A DNA stretch of 64,000 bases, taken from positions 62,001 to 126,000 of the forward strand of contig NZ_JACSQC010000001.1 in NCBI RefSeq assembly GCF_014836875.1. Reading direction: 5' to 3'. The notes beneath the pieces were generated by a model that was not told the origin of the DNA, searched no databases, and saw nothing but the letters and a program-made list of their open reading frames with translations. The translations under genes and the position numbers were made by a program. This DNA is from Arthrobacter pullicola (GTDB taxonomy: Bacteria; Actinomycetota; Actinomycetes; Actinomycetales; Micrococcaceae). Within the stretch, counting starts at the first letter, position 1. Each line of letters starts with the position of its first letter. Of the stretch, positions 25,269 to 35,090 are shown piece after piece.

Positions 25269-26153
25269 TTAGCCGTTCCCGGCCTGGTCCGCCCGCCCCA
25301 GGGCGGCCAGGACACTGCGCAGCGCGCGCGGATAATTGGTGGTGAATTCCTGCACGCCCAGCCGGTGCGCTGCCTGCGCATCAGCAGGATCGTCAACCGT
25401 CCATGCCCGGATGGTGGTGCCCGCCGCAGCCCACCCGGCGACCCGTTCCGGATGCGCCCGCAGGTACTCGACGCCCGGACCAGCAATGCCGGCCTCACCC
25501 GTCGACACGAGCTCTTCGCCCTCGGCCAGCGCACGGTTCAGCATTCCAGCGGTATCGAAGCCGGGCGGGAGCAGCGGCGCTGCCTCGGCAATGGCGGCGT
25601 CGTCCACGTCGGCCAGCAGCTGGCACACAAAGGCTGCCGGCACGGTGCGGCGCAGCTGGCGGACGGATTCCGGGCTGAAACTCATAAAGCTGACCGTGAT
25701 CAGACCCAGCCGGGAGGTCTCCGGTTCCCAGCCCCGGGCTTTGAGCAGGGCCAGGACGGTGTCCTCCAGGTCCAGCCCGAAGGGGCCGGGCTGCTTGAAC
25801 TCGACCGCCAGGGAAATCCGGCGGCCTGCACCGGTGAGCAGGTCCAGCAGTTCGGCCAGGGTGAGGAACTGTTCGGCGGGGGTCCCGTAGGCAGCCGGAA
25901 CCGGGACCTGTTTCCAGCCGCTGAAGTCCAGCTTCCGCAGCTGCTCAACGGCACGGGAAGCGACCGGCCCCGTCCCGTTTGAGGTGCGGTCAACCGCCGC
26001 ATCGTGGATGAGCACCGGCTGGCGGTCACCGCTGAGGTGGACATCGCACTCAACTCCGTCAGCGCCGTCGGCCAGTGCCTGCAGGTAGGCAGCACGCGTA
26101 TGCTCCGCGTAGGCGCCGCTGGAACCGCGGTGGGCATAGATGAGGGATTGCAT
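25269..26153 (-). CDS. Glycerophosphodiester phosphodiesterase family protein
   Basis: The 294-residue protein carries the GDPD barrel motifs. These are IYAHRGSSGAYAEHT with the catalytic His8, GADGVECDVHLSGDRQPVLIHD with metal ligands Glu and Asp and the second catalytic His, and AVEFKQPG. It hydrolyses glycerophosphodiesters to glycerol 3-phosphate and an alcohol. The ATG at 26153 has AAAGG six bases upstream; the longer frame adds thirteen unsupported residues. No signal peptide is seen, so it is probably cytosolic. Confidence 0.92.
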   Translation of the reverse strand: MQSLIYAHRGSSGAYAEHTRAAYLQALADGADGVECDVHLSGDRQPVLIHDAAVDRTSNGTGPVASRAVEQLRKLDFSGWKQVPVPAAYGTPAEQFLTLAELLDLLTGAGRRISLAVEFKQPGPFGLDLEDTVLALLKARGWEPETSRLGLITVSFMSFSPESVRQLRRTVPAAFVCQLLADVDDAAIAEAAPLLPPGFDTAGMLNRALAEGEELVSTGEAGIAGPGVEYLRAHPERVAGWAAAGTTIRAWTVDDPADAQAAHRLGVQEFTTNYPRALRSVLAALGRADQAGNG

Positions 26154-26419
26154 GTCAGGCCTTTCGCCGCTGTCTTCCTGCACGCGCTCCACGCTACGCG
26201 AGCCGCGCCGCGTTAAGTCCTCCCGCGCGTGGCGCGAGGGTCCCCGGTGCTGGTTAGATGGCAGTGCCGGTTCGCGCAGGCACCGGAAGAGCCGGACGCC
26301 TGGAATACGCGCTCCCGCACTCTAACCCAGGAGTTGCTGCACATGTTTGGTCGCCCGTATTCCAGGATTGCCGCGAACCTGCGGACCGCTCGGCCCGCAG
26401 CCGGATTCAGGGCACGCCG

Positions 26420-27679
26420 GTGAGCACGCCGCTGCTGGAGAAGGATGCAGTGAAGGCCGCCGCCCTGCGCCGGATGAAGCTCCTGGCCACCAGCCTGCTG
26501 GTACTTCTGGGCATCATCTTCGTGGTTGCCTTCGCCCTGCAGGACCAGTACCCGTGGCTGCAGTATGTCCGGGCTGCTGCAGAGGGCGGGATGGTCGGTG
26601 CCCTGGCGGACTGGTTCGCCGTCACCGCGCTGTTCAAGCATCCGCTCGGACTCAAGATCCCACACACAGCGATCATCCCGCGGAACAAAGACCAGATCGG
26701 CGCCACCCTGGGTGACTTCGTGGAGGACAATTTCCTGTCCGATGAGGTTGTGGAGGCCAAACTGACCTCCATTGGCATAGCCCAGCGTGCCGGCGCGTGG
26801 CTGGCCCGTCCGGAGAGCGCAGACCGGGTTGCGCGGGAAGGAGCCGCGGCGATCCGCGGCATCCTCCGGGTACTCGACGACGATGCCGTCCGGGACGTCC
26901 TTGAATCCATGTTCCGCAGGCACGTGGTGGATGTGCCCTGGGGACCTCCGGCCGGCCGCATGGCTGAACGCATCTTCGATGAAGGCCACCACCACCAGCT
27001 GGTTGACCTGCTGGTGGACAGCCTGAGCGACTGGGTCCGGCAGAACCCCGACGTCGTTTCCCGGCTGGTCTCCGAACGCTCCCCGTCGTGGGTGCCAAGC
27101 TTCCTGGATGATCTGGTGGGCGACCGGGTCCAGGTGGAACTGAACCGGTTCCTCGCTGCCGTGCAGGAGGACCCGAACCATCAGGTCCGGGTGGCGCTGG
27201 ACAACTATCTCCGCGGCCTGGCCAGGGACCTGCAGCATGACCCCGAGGCGATGGCCAAGGCTGAGCGCATCAAGGAACAGGTGCTGGATGATCCCAGGGT
27301 CCGGGAACTGGTGACCCAGACCTGGAGCACCATCAAGACGGCCCTGTCCGATGCGGTGGATGATCCCGACAGTGAACTCAGCACCAACTTCAAGGCAGCT
27401 GTGCAGGACTTCGGTTCGCGGCTGGTCAGCGATCCGGAGCTGGCAGCGAAGGTCAACGCCTACATTGCGGATGCAGCCGGCTACCTGGTGCGCACCTACC
27501 GCAAGGACATCGCCGGCGTGATCACGGAAACCGTGGAACGCTGGGACGCCGATGAAACCTCGGAGAAAATCGAACTGCAGGTCGGCAAGGACCTGCAGTT
27601 CATCCGGATCAACGGAACCGTGGTGGGTTCCCTTGCCGGGCTGGCCATCTTCACGGTGGCCCACGCGATATTCGGCTAG
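26420..27679 (+). CDS. DUF445 family membrane protein
   Basis: The 419-residue protein has a membrane segment at about residues 20-40, the conserved AAAEGGMVGALADWFAVTALF block (about 53-73) and HPLGLKIPHTAIIPRNKDQIG. A long helical middle region and a C-terminal membrane segment follow. This matches DUF445 (YheB/YjiN-like) proteins of unknown function. GTG at 26420 is chosen because homologues begin at this point; the longer frame upstream is compositionally unlike a protein. The last four bases overlap the stop of the convergent gene (CTAG shared). Confidence 0.85.
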   Translation: MSTPLLEKDAVKAAALRRMKLLATSLLVLLGIIFVVAFALQDQYPWLQYVRAAAEGGMVGALADWFAVTALFKHPLGLKIPHTAIIPRNKDQIGATLGDFVEDNFLSDEVVEAKLTSIGIAQRAGAWLARPESADRVAREGAAAIRGILRVLDDDAVRDVLESMFRRHVVDVPWGPPAGRMAERIFDEGHHHQLVDLLVDSLSDWVRQNPDVVSRLVSERSPSWVPSFLDDLVGDRVQVELNRFLAAVQEDPNHQVRVALDNYLRGLARDLQHDPEAMAKAERIKEQVLDDPRVRELVTQTWSTIKTALSDAVDDPDSELSTNFKAAVQDFGSRLVSDPELAAKVNAYIADAAGYLVRTYRKDIAGVITETVERWDADETSEKIELQVGKDLQFIRINGTVVGSLAGLAIFTVAHAIFG

Positions 27680-28422
27680 GCGGACCGGCGTTCCGGAAGG
27701 GCCAGGATGTCCGCGGCGAGTTCACCCGGAATAGCACCCGGGGCTTCGCCGAAGGCCCGGTGGGTTGCCTTGATGACGGAGCGGCCCATCGTGTAGTTCC
27801 CGGCTCCGCCGATCACGGCGCCAATACCCAGGGGAAGTGCCCGGCCAATGATGACCGATCCCTGCCGGGCCAGCATTTTCCGCATGAACTGTTTGCGGAT
27901 GGAGGCACCGATGCTGCCCAGCATTCCCGAGGAAGCGCTGCCCATGGCACTGCCCCAGGGCTTTCCCTTGCTCAGCTGCTGCATCATCGCCGTTCCCTCT
28001 TCGCCCAGCATGATCGCCATGACCACTGTGCGGGACCGCTCCGGATCCTGGAGCCGGACGCCGTGCAGCTCCGCCACGGACTGGGCGTAGAGCGCGGTGG
28101 CCTCCAGGAAGCCGAAGGTGGCGGCGGCGGACAGTCCGAGCGCGGCAGCGGTTCCCACTGCGGGTACGACGGCGGTCGCGCCGACGGCTGCTCCGCCTCC
28201 GGCGACAGCCGCAAGGTAGTGGTGCTCAAGGATTTTGACCAGTTCCGCTGCCGTCGCATCGGGATGCCTGCGCTGGAGGCGCCGGATATTGGCCAGCACC
28301 AGCGGCCGCTGCACTTCCACGGCACGCTCGATGCCGCGGGCAATGTGGGACTTTGGCTTGCCGTCCCGGTCGAAGACAGCGCCGCCGGCAAGCCGGAGTG
28401 CACTGGTGGTCTTGAAGCCCAT
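27676..28422 (-). CDS. Uncharacterised protein with hydrophobic glycine/alanine-rich core
   Basis: The 248-residue protein has a charged N-terminal part and a hydrophobic GGGAAVGATAVVPAVGTAAA stretch (about residues 86-105). Helices then carry AIMLGEEGTAMMQQL, and a second glycine-rich segment, LPLGIGAVIGGAGNYTMG, lies near 210. The pattern weakly recalls the EcsC family but I cannot assign it. The ATG at 28422 has AAGGAG seven bases upstream. It is separated from the upstream glsB-like gene by a strong hairpin. Confidence 0.75.
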   Translation of the reverse strand: MGFKTTSALRLAGGAVFDRDGKPKSHIARGIERAVEVQRPLVLANIRRLQRRHPDATAAELVKILEHHYLAAVAGGGAAVGATAVVPAVGTAAALGLSAAATFGFLEATALYAQSVAELHGVRLQDPERSRTVVMAIMLGEEGTAMMQQLSKGKPWGSAMGSASSGMLGSIGASIRKQFMRKMLARQGSVIIGRALPLGIGAVIGGAGNYTMGRSVIKATHRAFGEAPGAIPGELAADILALPERRSA

Positions 28423-28487
28423 GGACTTGCTCCTTACGTCTGCCGGATTTATCCGCACGGTTAGCTTACGCGGACGAAGTTAAAGAC

Positions 28488-28523
28488 GAACGGGCCCACG
28501 GAAATACTCCCGTGGGCCCGTTC
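28488..28523 (-). terminator. Strong hairpin after the GlsB-like gene
   Basis: Perfect 14-base arms (GAACGGGCCCACGG and its complement) enclose eight bases. The hairpin lies downstream of the minus-strand gene ending at 28557. No clear T-run follows, as is common for actinobacterial terminators. Confidence 0.7.
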
Positions 28524-28556
28524 GGTGGCTGCGGGGCATCCCGCTGCCTGCCCTGG

Positions 28557-28823
28557 CTAGGCGCGAGCACCGCGCTTGGTGATCATGCCGTAAACCAGCA
28601 GGACGACGATCGAGCCAAGAATGGCTACGATCCACGTCTGCAGCGACCAGAAGTTCTCGAGGCCAACGTTGAAGATGGCGTTGCCGATGAAACCGCCCAG
28701 CAGGGCGCCAACAACGCCGAGAACGAGGGTGATAACCCATCCGCCACCCTGGCGTCCCGGAAGCAGAGCCTTCGCAATAGCACCTGCAATAAGTCCCAGA
28801 ATAAGGAAAGCAATGATACCCAT
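28557..28823 (-). CDS. GlsB/YeaQ/YmgE family small membrane protein
   Basis: The 88-residue protein has three hydrophobic segments (about 2-20, 27-48, 57-80) and the family motifs GLIAGAIAKALLPGRQGGG and LGVVGALLGGFIG. Members are stress-inducible inner membrane proteins often called transglycosylase-associated; the biochemical role is unknown. The ATG at 28823 has AAGGAG eight bases upstream. Confidence 0.9.
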   Translation of the reverse strand: MGIIAFLILGLIAGAIAKALLPGRQGGGWVITLVLGVVGALLGGFIGNAIFNVGLENFWSLQTWIVAILGSIVVLLVYGMITKRGARA

Positions 28824-28974
28824 GTGAATACTCCTTGCTGTGTGTGAGTGACTGGTGAAAGTCAGCATGGCCTGTGGGCCGCGCTTTCCATAAGCCTACT
28901 TCATAAGCATGCTTATGCGAAGTCGGATTCGCACAAAATTATCCCTGTTTTAGGTATCGTGCCTAGTCAGAGCG

Positions 28975-29622
28975 TTACTCAGTGACCTTATTTTTTTGTG
29001 GTGCCAGGGCGAAACGGCGCAGGAAGACAGCAATATCGCGCATTTCATCCGCTTCGATCCGGTGCCCCATACCCGGGTACGTCCGGGCAGTCAGCTGGGT
29101 GTTGAGTTCCAGCCACCTGCCGGCGGCTGCGACGGCGTCGGGATGGATCACCCAGTCGGCCCGGTCCCTTCCCCAGAAAAACGGGACCCGGCGGGCCAGG
29201 GGCTCCGCCATTGCCAGCAGTTCACTTTCGACCACGAATCCGGAGAGCCCGACGGCGCTGGTGAACGCCGCTGGACGCAGCCGCAACGCGGTCACGGCCA
29301 TCGCCATTCCCTGGGAGAACCCAAGCAGTGATACGCCGGTGAAGCTCCCCTGCTGCTCAAGCGAAGAGATCGTGGCCAGCAGCTCCGAGCCTGCCTGGAG
29401 AACCTCCGCTGCGTCGGAGGCCAGCATCGGATCCAGCAGGAACCACCCGAAACTTCCGCCGACGTCGAACCTGCCCCGCAGCGCCACCCCGGTGACCCCG
29501 GGCGGCAGGGAGGGAAAGAGTGCCTGCATTGCCGTTTCATCCGAGCCGTAGCCGTGAAGCATAACCAGGAGGTGGGTGCCCGGCCGCTCGGCGGCGGGGG
29601 CTGACCAGATGAGGTGATGCAT
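28975..29622 (-). CDS. Alpha/beta hydrolase (carboxylesterase/phospholipase type)
   Basis: The 215-residue protein has HGYGSDET after strand 1, the nucleophile elbow GFSQG (Ser103), an Asp region near RDRADWVIHPDAV and GMGHRIEADEM with the catalytic His near 193. This is the small YpfH/esterase group, cytosolic and without signal peptide. The ATG is preceded by GGAGGC and, before that, by TACTCT at the spacing expected of a -10 box, so both leaderless and ribosome-site initiation are possible. Confidence 0.88.
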   Translation of the reverse strand: MHHLIWSAPAAERPGTHLLVMLHGYGSDETAMQALFPSLPPGVTGVALRGRFDVGGSFGWFLLDPMLASDAAEVLQAGSELLATISSLEQQGSFTGVSLLGFSQGMAMAVTALRLRPAAFTSAVGLSGFVVESELLAMAEPLARRVPFFWGRDRADWVIHPDAVAAAGRWLELNTQLTARTYPGMGHRIEADEMRDIAVFLRRFALAPQKNKVTE

Positions 29623-29769
29623 GCCTCCAGAGTAGGGCCGGAGCGCCTCCGCGCGCGTTTGCCCCCGCGTCCGCCAGGCCGGCGGCCGACCATTGTGTTG
29701 GGCATGGCAGGAACCTAAAGTTTCAAACAGCGCATAGATGTGCGCCGCGGCTGCTGATAGCGGGGGCTC

Positions 29770-30831
29770 ATGTACTCAGGGACGAACCGGGGCGCCATAG
29801 TGACGCTGACCGCCAACCCCAGCCTGGACCGGACAGTGGAACTCTCCGGAGTCCTGGCCCGAGGGGCTGTCCAACGGGCCGCGGGATTCCATGAGGAACC
29901 CGGCGGGAAGGGCGTCAACGTCTGCCGGGCGCTCAAGGCCTCCGGTACCGCCTGCGTGGCAGTACTGCCCGGGGATAACGGAGATCCGGTGGTGGCGGGC
30001 CTGCGGTCTGCGGGTATCGATCACCGGAATCTGCCCATCGGTGCAGCGCTGCGCGCCAACCTCACGTTCACTGAACCGGATGGAACCACCACCAAGGTCA
30101 ATCTGCCCGGGCCGGAGCTGGGCCCGGAGGTCCAGGAGAATCTGCTGGCCCTGACGCTGGAGGCCTGCACGGGACCGGAAGATACCCAGGCGGCCCGCTG
30201 GCTGGTGCTGGCCGGGTCACTGCCGCCAGGGGTCCCCTCCGACTACTACGCGGTGGTCGCGGATGCCGTTCGGCGGCGCTTTCCGCAGAACACGCCGGCC
30301 CTCGCCATCGACTCCTCCGGCCCTCCCCTGCTCGGTGCGCTGCTGCACGGGGCGGCGCCCAGCCTGCTGAAGCCCAACGGCGAAGAACTGGCGGAAGTTA
30401 CCGGCATCGCCACGGGTGACGAGCTTGAGTCGGATCCGTCACTTGCCGCTGGTGCAGCACTGACCCTGATCGAGCGGGGTGTGGGGGCTGTCCTGGCCAC
30501 CCTCGGCGCCCGGGGCGCGCTTTTGGTAACGCCCGACGGCGCGTGGCTGGCTACCCGTCCTCCGGTCACGCCCCGGTCCACGGTGGGCGCGGGCGACTCC
30601 TCGCTGGCCGGCTATCTGCTGGCTGAATCTGCCGGGAAACCGCCCCAGGACTGTCTTCGGCAGGCCGTCGCGCATGGTGCAGCAGCCGCATCACTGCCCG
30701 GCACCAGGGTGCCTTCGCTGGAGGAGACCCATCCCGAAGAAGTCACTGTTCATCCGGTGGACCCGCGGCCGGTTCCCGGATCCAGCGCCAGGCGCGGACC
30801 CGCACCAACCTCATCTAAGGAGCAATCCTGA
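29770..30831 (+). CDS. fruK: 1-phosphofructokinase
   Basis: The 353-residue PfkB-family kinase phosphorylates fructose 1-phosphate to fructose 1,6-bisphosphate. It has TLTANPSLDRTVEL at the start, GGKGVNVCRAL (about 44-54), and the catalytic GAGDSSLAGYL near residue 276 including the base Asp. It opens the fructose PTS operon and overlaps the fruA start by one base. The ATG has a GGGGG stretch eight bases upstream. The long 3' tail (residues 320-353) is low in complexity. No FruR gene adjoins. Confidence 0.93.
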   Translation: MYSGTNRGAIVTLTANPSLDRTVELSGVLARGAVQRAAGFHEEPGGKGVNVCRALKASGTACVAVLPGDNGDPVVAGLRSAGIDHRNLPIGAALRANLTFTEPDGTTTKVNLPGPELGPEVQENLLALTLEACTGPEDTQAARWLVLAGSLPPGVPSDYYAVVADAVRRRFPQNTPALAIDSSGPPLLGALLHGAAPSLLKPNGEELAEVTGIATGDELESDPSLAAGAALTLIERGVGAVLATLGARGALLVTPDGAWLATRPPVTPRSTVGAGDSSLAGYLLAESAGKPPQDCLRQAVAHGAAAASLPGTRVPSLEETHPEEVTVHPVDPRPVPGSSARRGPAPTSSKEQS

Positions 30832-32993
30832 TGTCAGACCTCATTACGCCGGAGCTGGTCACCTTGGACCAGGACCTCGGCACGTCACGGGACCAGGTCA
30901 TCCGTTACCTTGCAGAGAAAGTGGTCTCTGCCGGACGCGCCACGGGCTTCGATGAACTTTACGCGGACGCGATGGCACGGGAGCAGAAGACGGCCACGGG
31001 CGTCCCCGGCGGCATAGCGATTCCGCACTGCCGTTCCGCCGCCGTAACCCGGGCAAGCCTGGCCATGGCACGCCTGCAGCCCCCGGTGGACTGGGGCGCC
31101 AAAGACGGTCCGGCGGACATCGTGTTCTTCATCGCAGCACCGGAAGGCGCTGACCAGGAGCATCTGCAGCTTCTGGCCAAGCTGGCGCGGTCCCTGATCA
31201 AAAAAGATTTCACTGCTGCACTGCGCAGCGCCGAGACGCCGCAGGCAGTGGTGGAACTCGTCGACGGAGCACTCGGCCTGGGGGCGCAGCCGGAAGGGGA
31301 CCAGGCACCGGCCTCCGGCGCCTCAGCGGGCGGCGGCCCCGCCGGCCCATCCCACCGGGCCGGCGGGGCAGCGGCCGCCGCGGGAGCCACAGCCGCCGGC
31401 GCCACAGCAGCAGGTGCTGGCGGCGGAGCCGGTGTCCCCGCGGACGGAACCAGCCAGGCAGCAGAGGGCGGGACTCACGCCGGCGGGACCACACCGCAGC
31501 GCCTTGTCGCGGTCACCGCCTGCCCAACCGGCATTGCGCACACCTACATGGCAGCGGACTCCCTGGCCGCCGCAGCCGCCGAACGCGGCATCGACCTCCA
31601 GGTCGAAACCCAGGGATCGGCTGGCTCCACCCCGCTGGATCCGGAAATTATCAAGAACGCCGACGCCGTGATCTTCGCGGTGGACGTTGATGTCCGGGAC
31701 AAGGGCAGGTTCGCCGGCAAACCGGTGGTCAGCGGCCCGGTTAAGCGGGGAATCGACGAGCCCGGGGTCATGATTGACGAGGCCCTGGCGGCTGCGAAGG
31801 ATCCGAACTCCCGGAAGGTTGCCGGCGGCGGAGGGGACGGCGGAGATGAGCGGGCGGCCGCCGGGGGCGAGAGCTTCGGCGGGCAGCTGAAACGGGCCCT
31901 GCTCACGGGCGTCAGCTACATGATTCCCTTCGTGGCCGGCGGCGGCCTGCTGATTGCCTTGGGATTCCTGCTGGGCGGTTATGAACTCGCCCTCTCCGAC
32001 GAGGCCGGCGTGGCCAACGGGGATACCCTGCTGGCCGGCACCGGGATCTTCGACCTGCCGCCGGAAGGCCTGCTGGCGTATCTGGGGGCAGTGTTCTGGA
32101 AGATCGGGACCATCTCGCTGGGCTTCCTGGTCCCGGCGCTGGCCGGCTACATCGCCTACGCCCTCGCGGACCGGCCCGGAATCGCGCCGGGATTCACCGC
32201 CGGTGCCGTTGCCCTCTTTATGGACGCGGGCTTCCTCGGCGGCATAGCCGGCGGCCTGCTCGCCGGTTATGTGGCCATGTGGATTGGCCGTTGGAAGGTG
32301 CCAAACTGGCTGCGCGGCCTGATGCCGGTGGTCATCATTCCGATGCTGGCTTCGCTGGTGGCTTCCGGGCTGCTTCTGCTGGTCCTGGGCGGACCCATCG
32401 CTGCCCTGACCCTCGCCCTGAATAACTGGCTGACCGGCCTGACCGGGGTGGCGGCCATCGGCCTTGGCGTGATCCTGGGCCTGATGATGGGCGCGGACCT
32501 CGGCGGCCCTATCAACAAGGTCGCCTACGCGTTTGCCGTCGCCGGACTGGGCGAAGCCACGGTTGAGAACCAGGCCCCGTGGGAAATCATGGCGGCGGTG
32601 ATGGCTGCCGGCATGGTGCCGCCGCTGGGCATGGCCCTCGCCACCGTCCTGGACAAGCGCCAGTTCAGCATGGCCCTGCGGGAGAACGGCAAGGCGGCCT
32701 GGCTGCTCGGTGCCGCGTTCATTTCCGAGGGCGCCATTCCGTTCGCTGCTTCGGATCCGCTCCGCGTCATCCCGTCCACCATGCTGGGCGGCGCCGTTGC
32801 CGGGGCCATCTGCATGGCGGCCGGCGTGACGTCACAGGCACCGCACGGTGGAATCTTCGTCTTCTTCGCCATTGGGAACATCCTGATGTTTATCGTCGCC
32901 ATCCTGGCCGGTATGGTCGTCACCGCACTGGTGTTGGTAGGCCTCAAACGCACAACCGCACCCAAGACGGCAGAAGAACCCGTTGTGGCCTAG
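30831..32993 (+). CDS. fruA: PTS fructose transporter subunit IIABC
   Basis: The 720-residue fusion imports fructose with phosphorylation at C1. It comprises IIA (residues 1-148, phosphorylated His in AIPHCRSA), a linker of about 70 residues rich in Gly/Ala (about 150-222), IIB (about 223-320, active Cys in TACPTGIAHTYMAAD), and a polytopic IIC (about 350-710) with GGGLLIALGFLLGG. The domain order AB-C is typical. It is coupled to fruK and followed by ptsI and ptsH, so both sugar-specific and general PTS parts are made together. Confidence 0.95.
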   Translation: MSDLITPELVTLDQDLGTSRDQVIRYLAEKVVSAGRATGFDELYADAMAREQKTATGVPGGIAIPHCRSAAVTRASLAMARLQPPVDWGAKDGPADIVFFIAAPEGADQEHLQLLAKLARSLIKKDFTAALRSAETPQAVVELVDGALGLGAQPEGDQAPASGASAGGGPAGPSHRAGGAAAAAGATAAGATAAGAGGGAGVPADGTSQAAEGGTHAGGTTPQRLVAVTACPTGIAHTYMAADSLAAAAAERGIDLQVETQGSAGSTPLDPEIIKNADAVIFAVDVDVRDKGRFAGKPVVSGPVKRGIDEPGVMIDEALAAAKDPNSRKVAGGGGDGGDERAAAGGESFGGQLKRALLTGVSYMIPFVAGGGLLIALGFLLGGYELALSDEAGVANGDTLLAGTGIFDLPPEGLLAYLGAVFWKIGTISLGFLVPALAGYIAYALADRPGIAPGFTAGAVALFMDAGFLGGIAGGLLAGYVAMWIGRWKVPNWLRGLMPVVIIPMLASLVASGLLLLVLGGPIAALTLALNNWLTGLTGVAAIGLGVILGLMMGADLGGPINKVAYAFAVAGLGEATVENQAPWEIMAAVMAAGMVPPLGMALATVLDKRQFSMALRENGKAAWLLGAAFISEGAIPFAASDPLRVIPSTMLGGAVAGAICMAAGVTSQAPHGGIFVFFAIGNILMFIVAILAGMVVTALVLVGLKRTTAPKTAEEPVVA

Positions 32994-33026
32994 GGACCAG
33001 GGATGAGTCCACAGAGAGGTACAGAA

Positions 33027-34721
33027 ATGCGCACCATCAAGGGAATCGGAGTCAGCCCGGGCCGCGTCCTCGGCCCGGTGCTGCGGATGCCCCCGCCCGT
33101 TCCGGAACCCGACGCGGCGTCAAAGTTCGGTCCCGGGAGTTCCGTGGACGCGGAAAAGGAACGCCTGAAAGACGCAGCGGACAGTGTGCGCGAGGATCTC
33201 AAACGGAGGTCCGCCGCAGCGTCAGGTGATGCCAAGGCCGTCCTCGACGCGACCGCGATGATGGCGACGGACCCCATGCTCCTGAAGGCTGCTGGCAAAC
33301 ACATCAACAACGGGATGTCGGCAGACCGCGCCGTGTGGGAGGCCGGGCTTGAGGTGGCGGCCATGCTCCAGAGCCTGGGCGGATACATGGCCGAAAGGAC
33401 CCAGGATGTCCTGGACGTCCGGGCCCGCATTGTGGCGCAGCTGGACGGGCTGCCCGCTCCCGGGATCCCGGCGTCGGACGTTCCGTTCATCCTCGCGGCG
33501 GAGGAGCTGGCACCGGCGGATACTGCCACGCTGGATCCGTCCCTGGTCATCGGTCTGGTCACGAGCGGCGGCGGCCCCCAGTCCCACACCGCCATCCTTG
33601 CCCGCTCCCTGGGGCTGCCCGCTGTCGTGGGAGCTGCGGGCGCCGATTCGATTACCGACGGGGCAGAGATCTACCTCGACGGGGCGAACGGAAACGTGGT
33701 GGTGGATCCCGGTGCCGCTGAACGGGAAGCGGCACAGAAGTATGCTTCCCGGGCGTCGCTCCCCGCCTTTGACGGTACCGGCACGACGTCGGACGGCCAC
33801 CGGGTGCCGCTGCTGGCCAACGTGGGCTCAGGCAAGGATGCGGCCGCCGCCGCGGCCGCCGGGGCCGAAGGTGTGGGGCTGCTGCGGACCGAGTTCTGCT
33901 TCCTCGGGCGGGACACCGAACCCACCGTGGAGGAACAGGTGGCAGCCTACGGCGACGTTTTCCAGGCCTTCCCGGGACGGAAGGTGGTAATCCGGACCCT
34001 TGACGCCGGTGCCGATAAGCCCCTGCCGTTCCTGACCGACGCCACAGAGCCGAACCCGGCACTTGGCGTCCGGGGATACCGCACCGACCGCTCCTCGCCG
34101 GGCGTGCTCACCCGTCAGCTGGAAGCCATTGCTGCTGCAGCCGGCGCGCACGAAGCCGATGTGTGGGTCATGGCACCGATGATTTCAACGGCCGATGAGG
34201 CCGGTGACTTCGCGGTTATGTGTGCCGCAGCCGGGCTGGCCACCGCGGGCGTGATGGTCGAGGTTCCGGCGGCAGCGATCAAAGCCCAGGCGGTGCTCGC
34301 CAAAGTGAAGTTTGCGTCCCTGGGCACCAATGACCTCACTCAGTACGCAATGGCGGCCGACCGCCAGCTGGGCACCCTGGCCACGCTCAACGATCCCTGG
34401 CAGCCTGCCGTCCTGCAGCTCATCGGAATGACGGTGGACGGTGCCGCGCAGGCCGCCGCGGCGGACAGCAAGCCCAGGAACGTGGGAGTCTGCGGCGAGG
34501 CGGCCGCCGACCCGGCACTCGCCGTCGTCCTGACCGGCCTGGGCGTGAACACCCTGTCCATGACACCGCGCGCCCTGTCCACTGTGGGAGCGGTGCTGGC
34601 ATCGGTCACCCTGGCCCAGGCTAAAGAGCTTGCCAGCGTTGCACTCGCGTCGCAGACTGCAAGCGAAGCCAGGACACAGGTCCGGGCCAAGCTCCCCATC
34701 CTCGAACAACTCGGACTGTAG
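33027..34721 (+). CDS. ptsI: PTS enzyme I (phosphoenolpyruvate-protein phosphotransferase)
   Basis: The 564-residue protein transfers phosphate from PEP to HPr. It begins IKGIGVSPGRVLGPVL. The phosphohistidine is in GGPQSHTAILARSLG (about residue 190), then GIGLLRTEFCFL-type and GTNDLTQYAMAADRQ blocks form the PEP-binding barrel, with the catalytic Cys in NVGVCGEAAADP. The ATG at 33027 is preferred over 33003 because GAGAGG lies seven bases upstream. Placement beside fruA means expression may follow fructose, yet the protein would also serve the DhaM HPr domain encoded about 24 kb away. Confidence 0.96.
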   Translation: MRTIKGIGVSPGRVLGPVLRMPPPVPEPDAASKFGPGSSVDAEKERLKDAADSVREDLKRRSAAASGDAKAVLDATAMMATDPMLLKAAGKHINNGMSADRAVWEAGLEVAAMLQSLGGYMAERTQDVLDVRARIVAQLDGLPAPGIPASDVPFILAAEELAPADTATLDPSLVIGLVTSGGGPQSHTAILARSLGLPAVVGAAGADSITDGAEIYLDGANGNVVVDPGAAEREAAQKYASRASLPAFDGTGTTSDGHRVPLLANVGSGKDAAAAAAAGAEGVGLLRTEFCFLGRDTEPTVEEQVAAYGDVFQAFPGRKVVIRTLDAGADKPLPFLTDATEPNPALGVRGYRTDRSSPGVLTRQLEAIAAAAGAHEADVWVMAPMISTADEAGDFAVMCAAAGLATAGVMVEVPAAAIKAQAVLAKVKFASLGTNDLTQYAMAADRQLGTLATLNDPWQPAVLQLIGMTVDGAAQAAAADSKPRNVGVCGEAAADPALAVVLTGLGVNTLSMTPRALSTVGAVLASVTLAQAKELASVALASQTASEARTQVRAKLPILEQLGL

Positions 34722-34771
34722 CCGGCGCTCCGGCGCCAATCCGCAGCCAACCCAACCGGAAGGAATCTCCG

Positions 34772-35050
34772 ATGCCTGAACGTTCTGCAACCATAGCCAG
34801 CCGGGTCGGGCTGCATGCCCGCCCCGCTTCCGTGTTCGCGGAAGCCGCCGCGGCGCAGCCGGTGGAAGTCACAATTGGCATGAAGGGCGACCCGGCAGAA
34901 GACGCTATGGATGCCACGAGCATGCTGGCTCTGATGAGCCTGGGAGCTTCTCACGGCGACGTCGTCGTCCTTCGGGCCGAAGGCGAGGGTGCCGATGCGG
35001 CACTGGATGAACTGGTCAAGATACTGGAGACAGATCTGGACGCCGAGTAG
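34772..35050 (+). CDS. ptsH: HPr phosphocarrier protein
   Basis: The 92-residue protein carries phosphate from enzyme I to FruA. His15 lies in SRVGLHARPAS and the Ser46-region is DATSMLALMSLGA. It is the last gene of the fructose/general PTS operon, followed by a strong terminator. AGGAATC lies upstream of the ATG. No HPr kinase gene is in the window. Confidence 0.95.
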   Translation: MPERSATIASRVGLHARPASVFAEAAAAQPVEVTIGMKGDPAEDAMDATSMLALMSLGASHGDVVVLRAEGEGADAALDELVKILETDLDAE

Positions 35051-35090
35051 CTCCGGGAGGTCCGGAACACGCTTCCATCCGGAAAACAAC

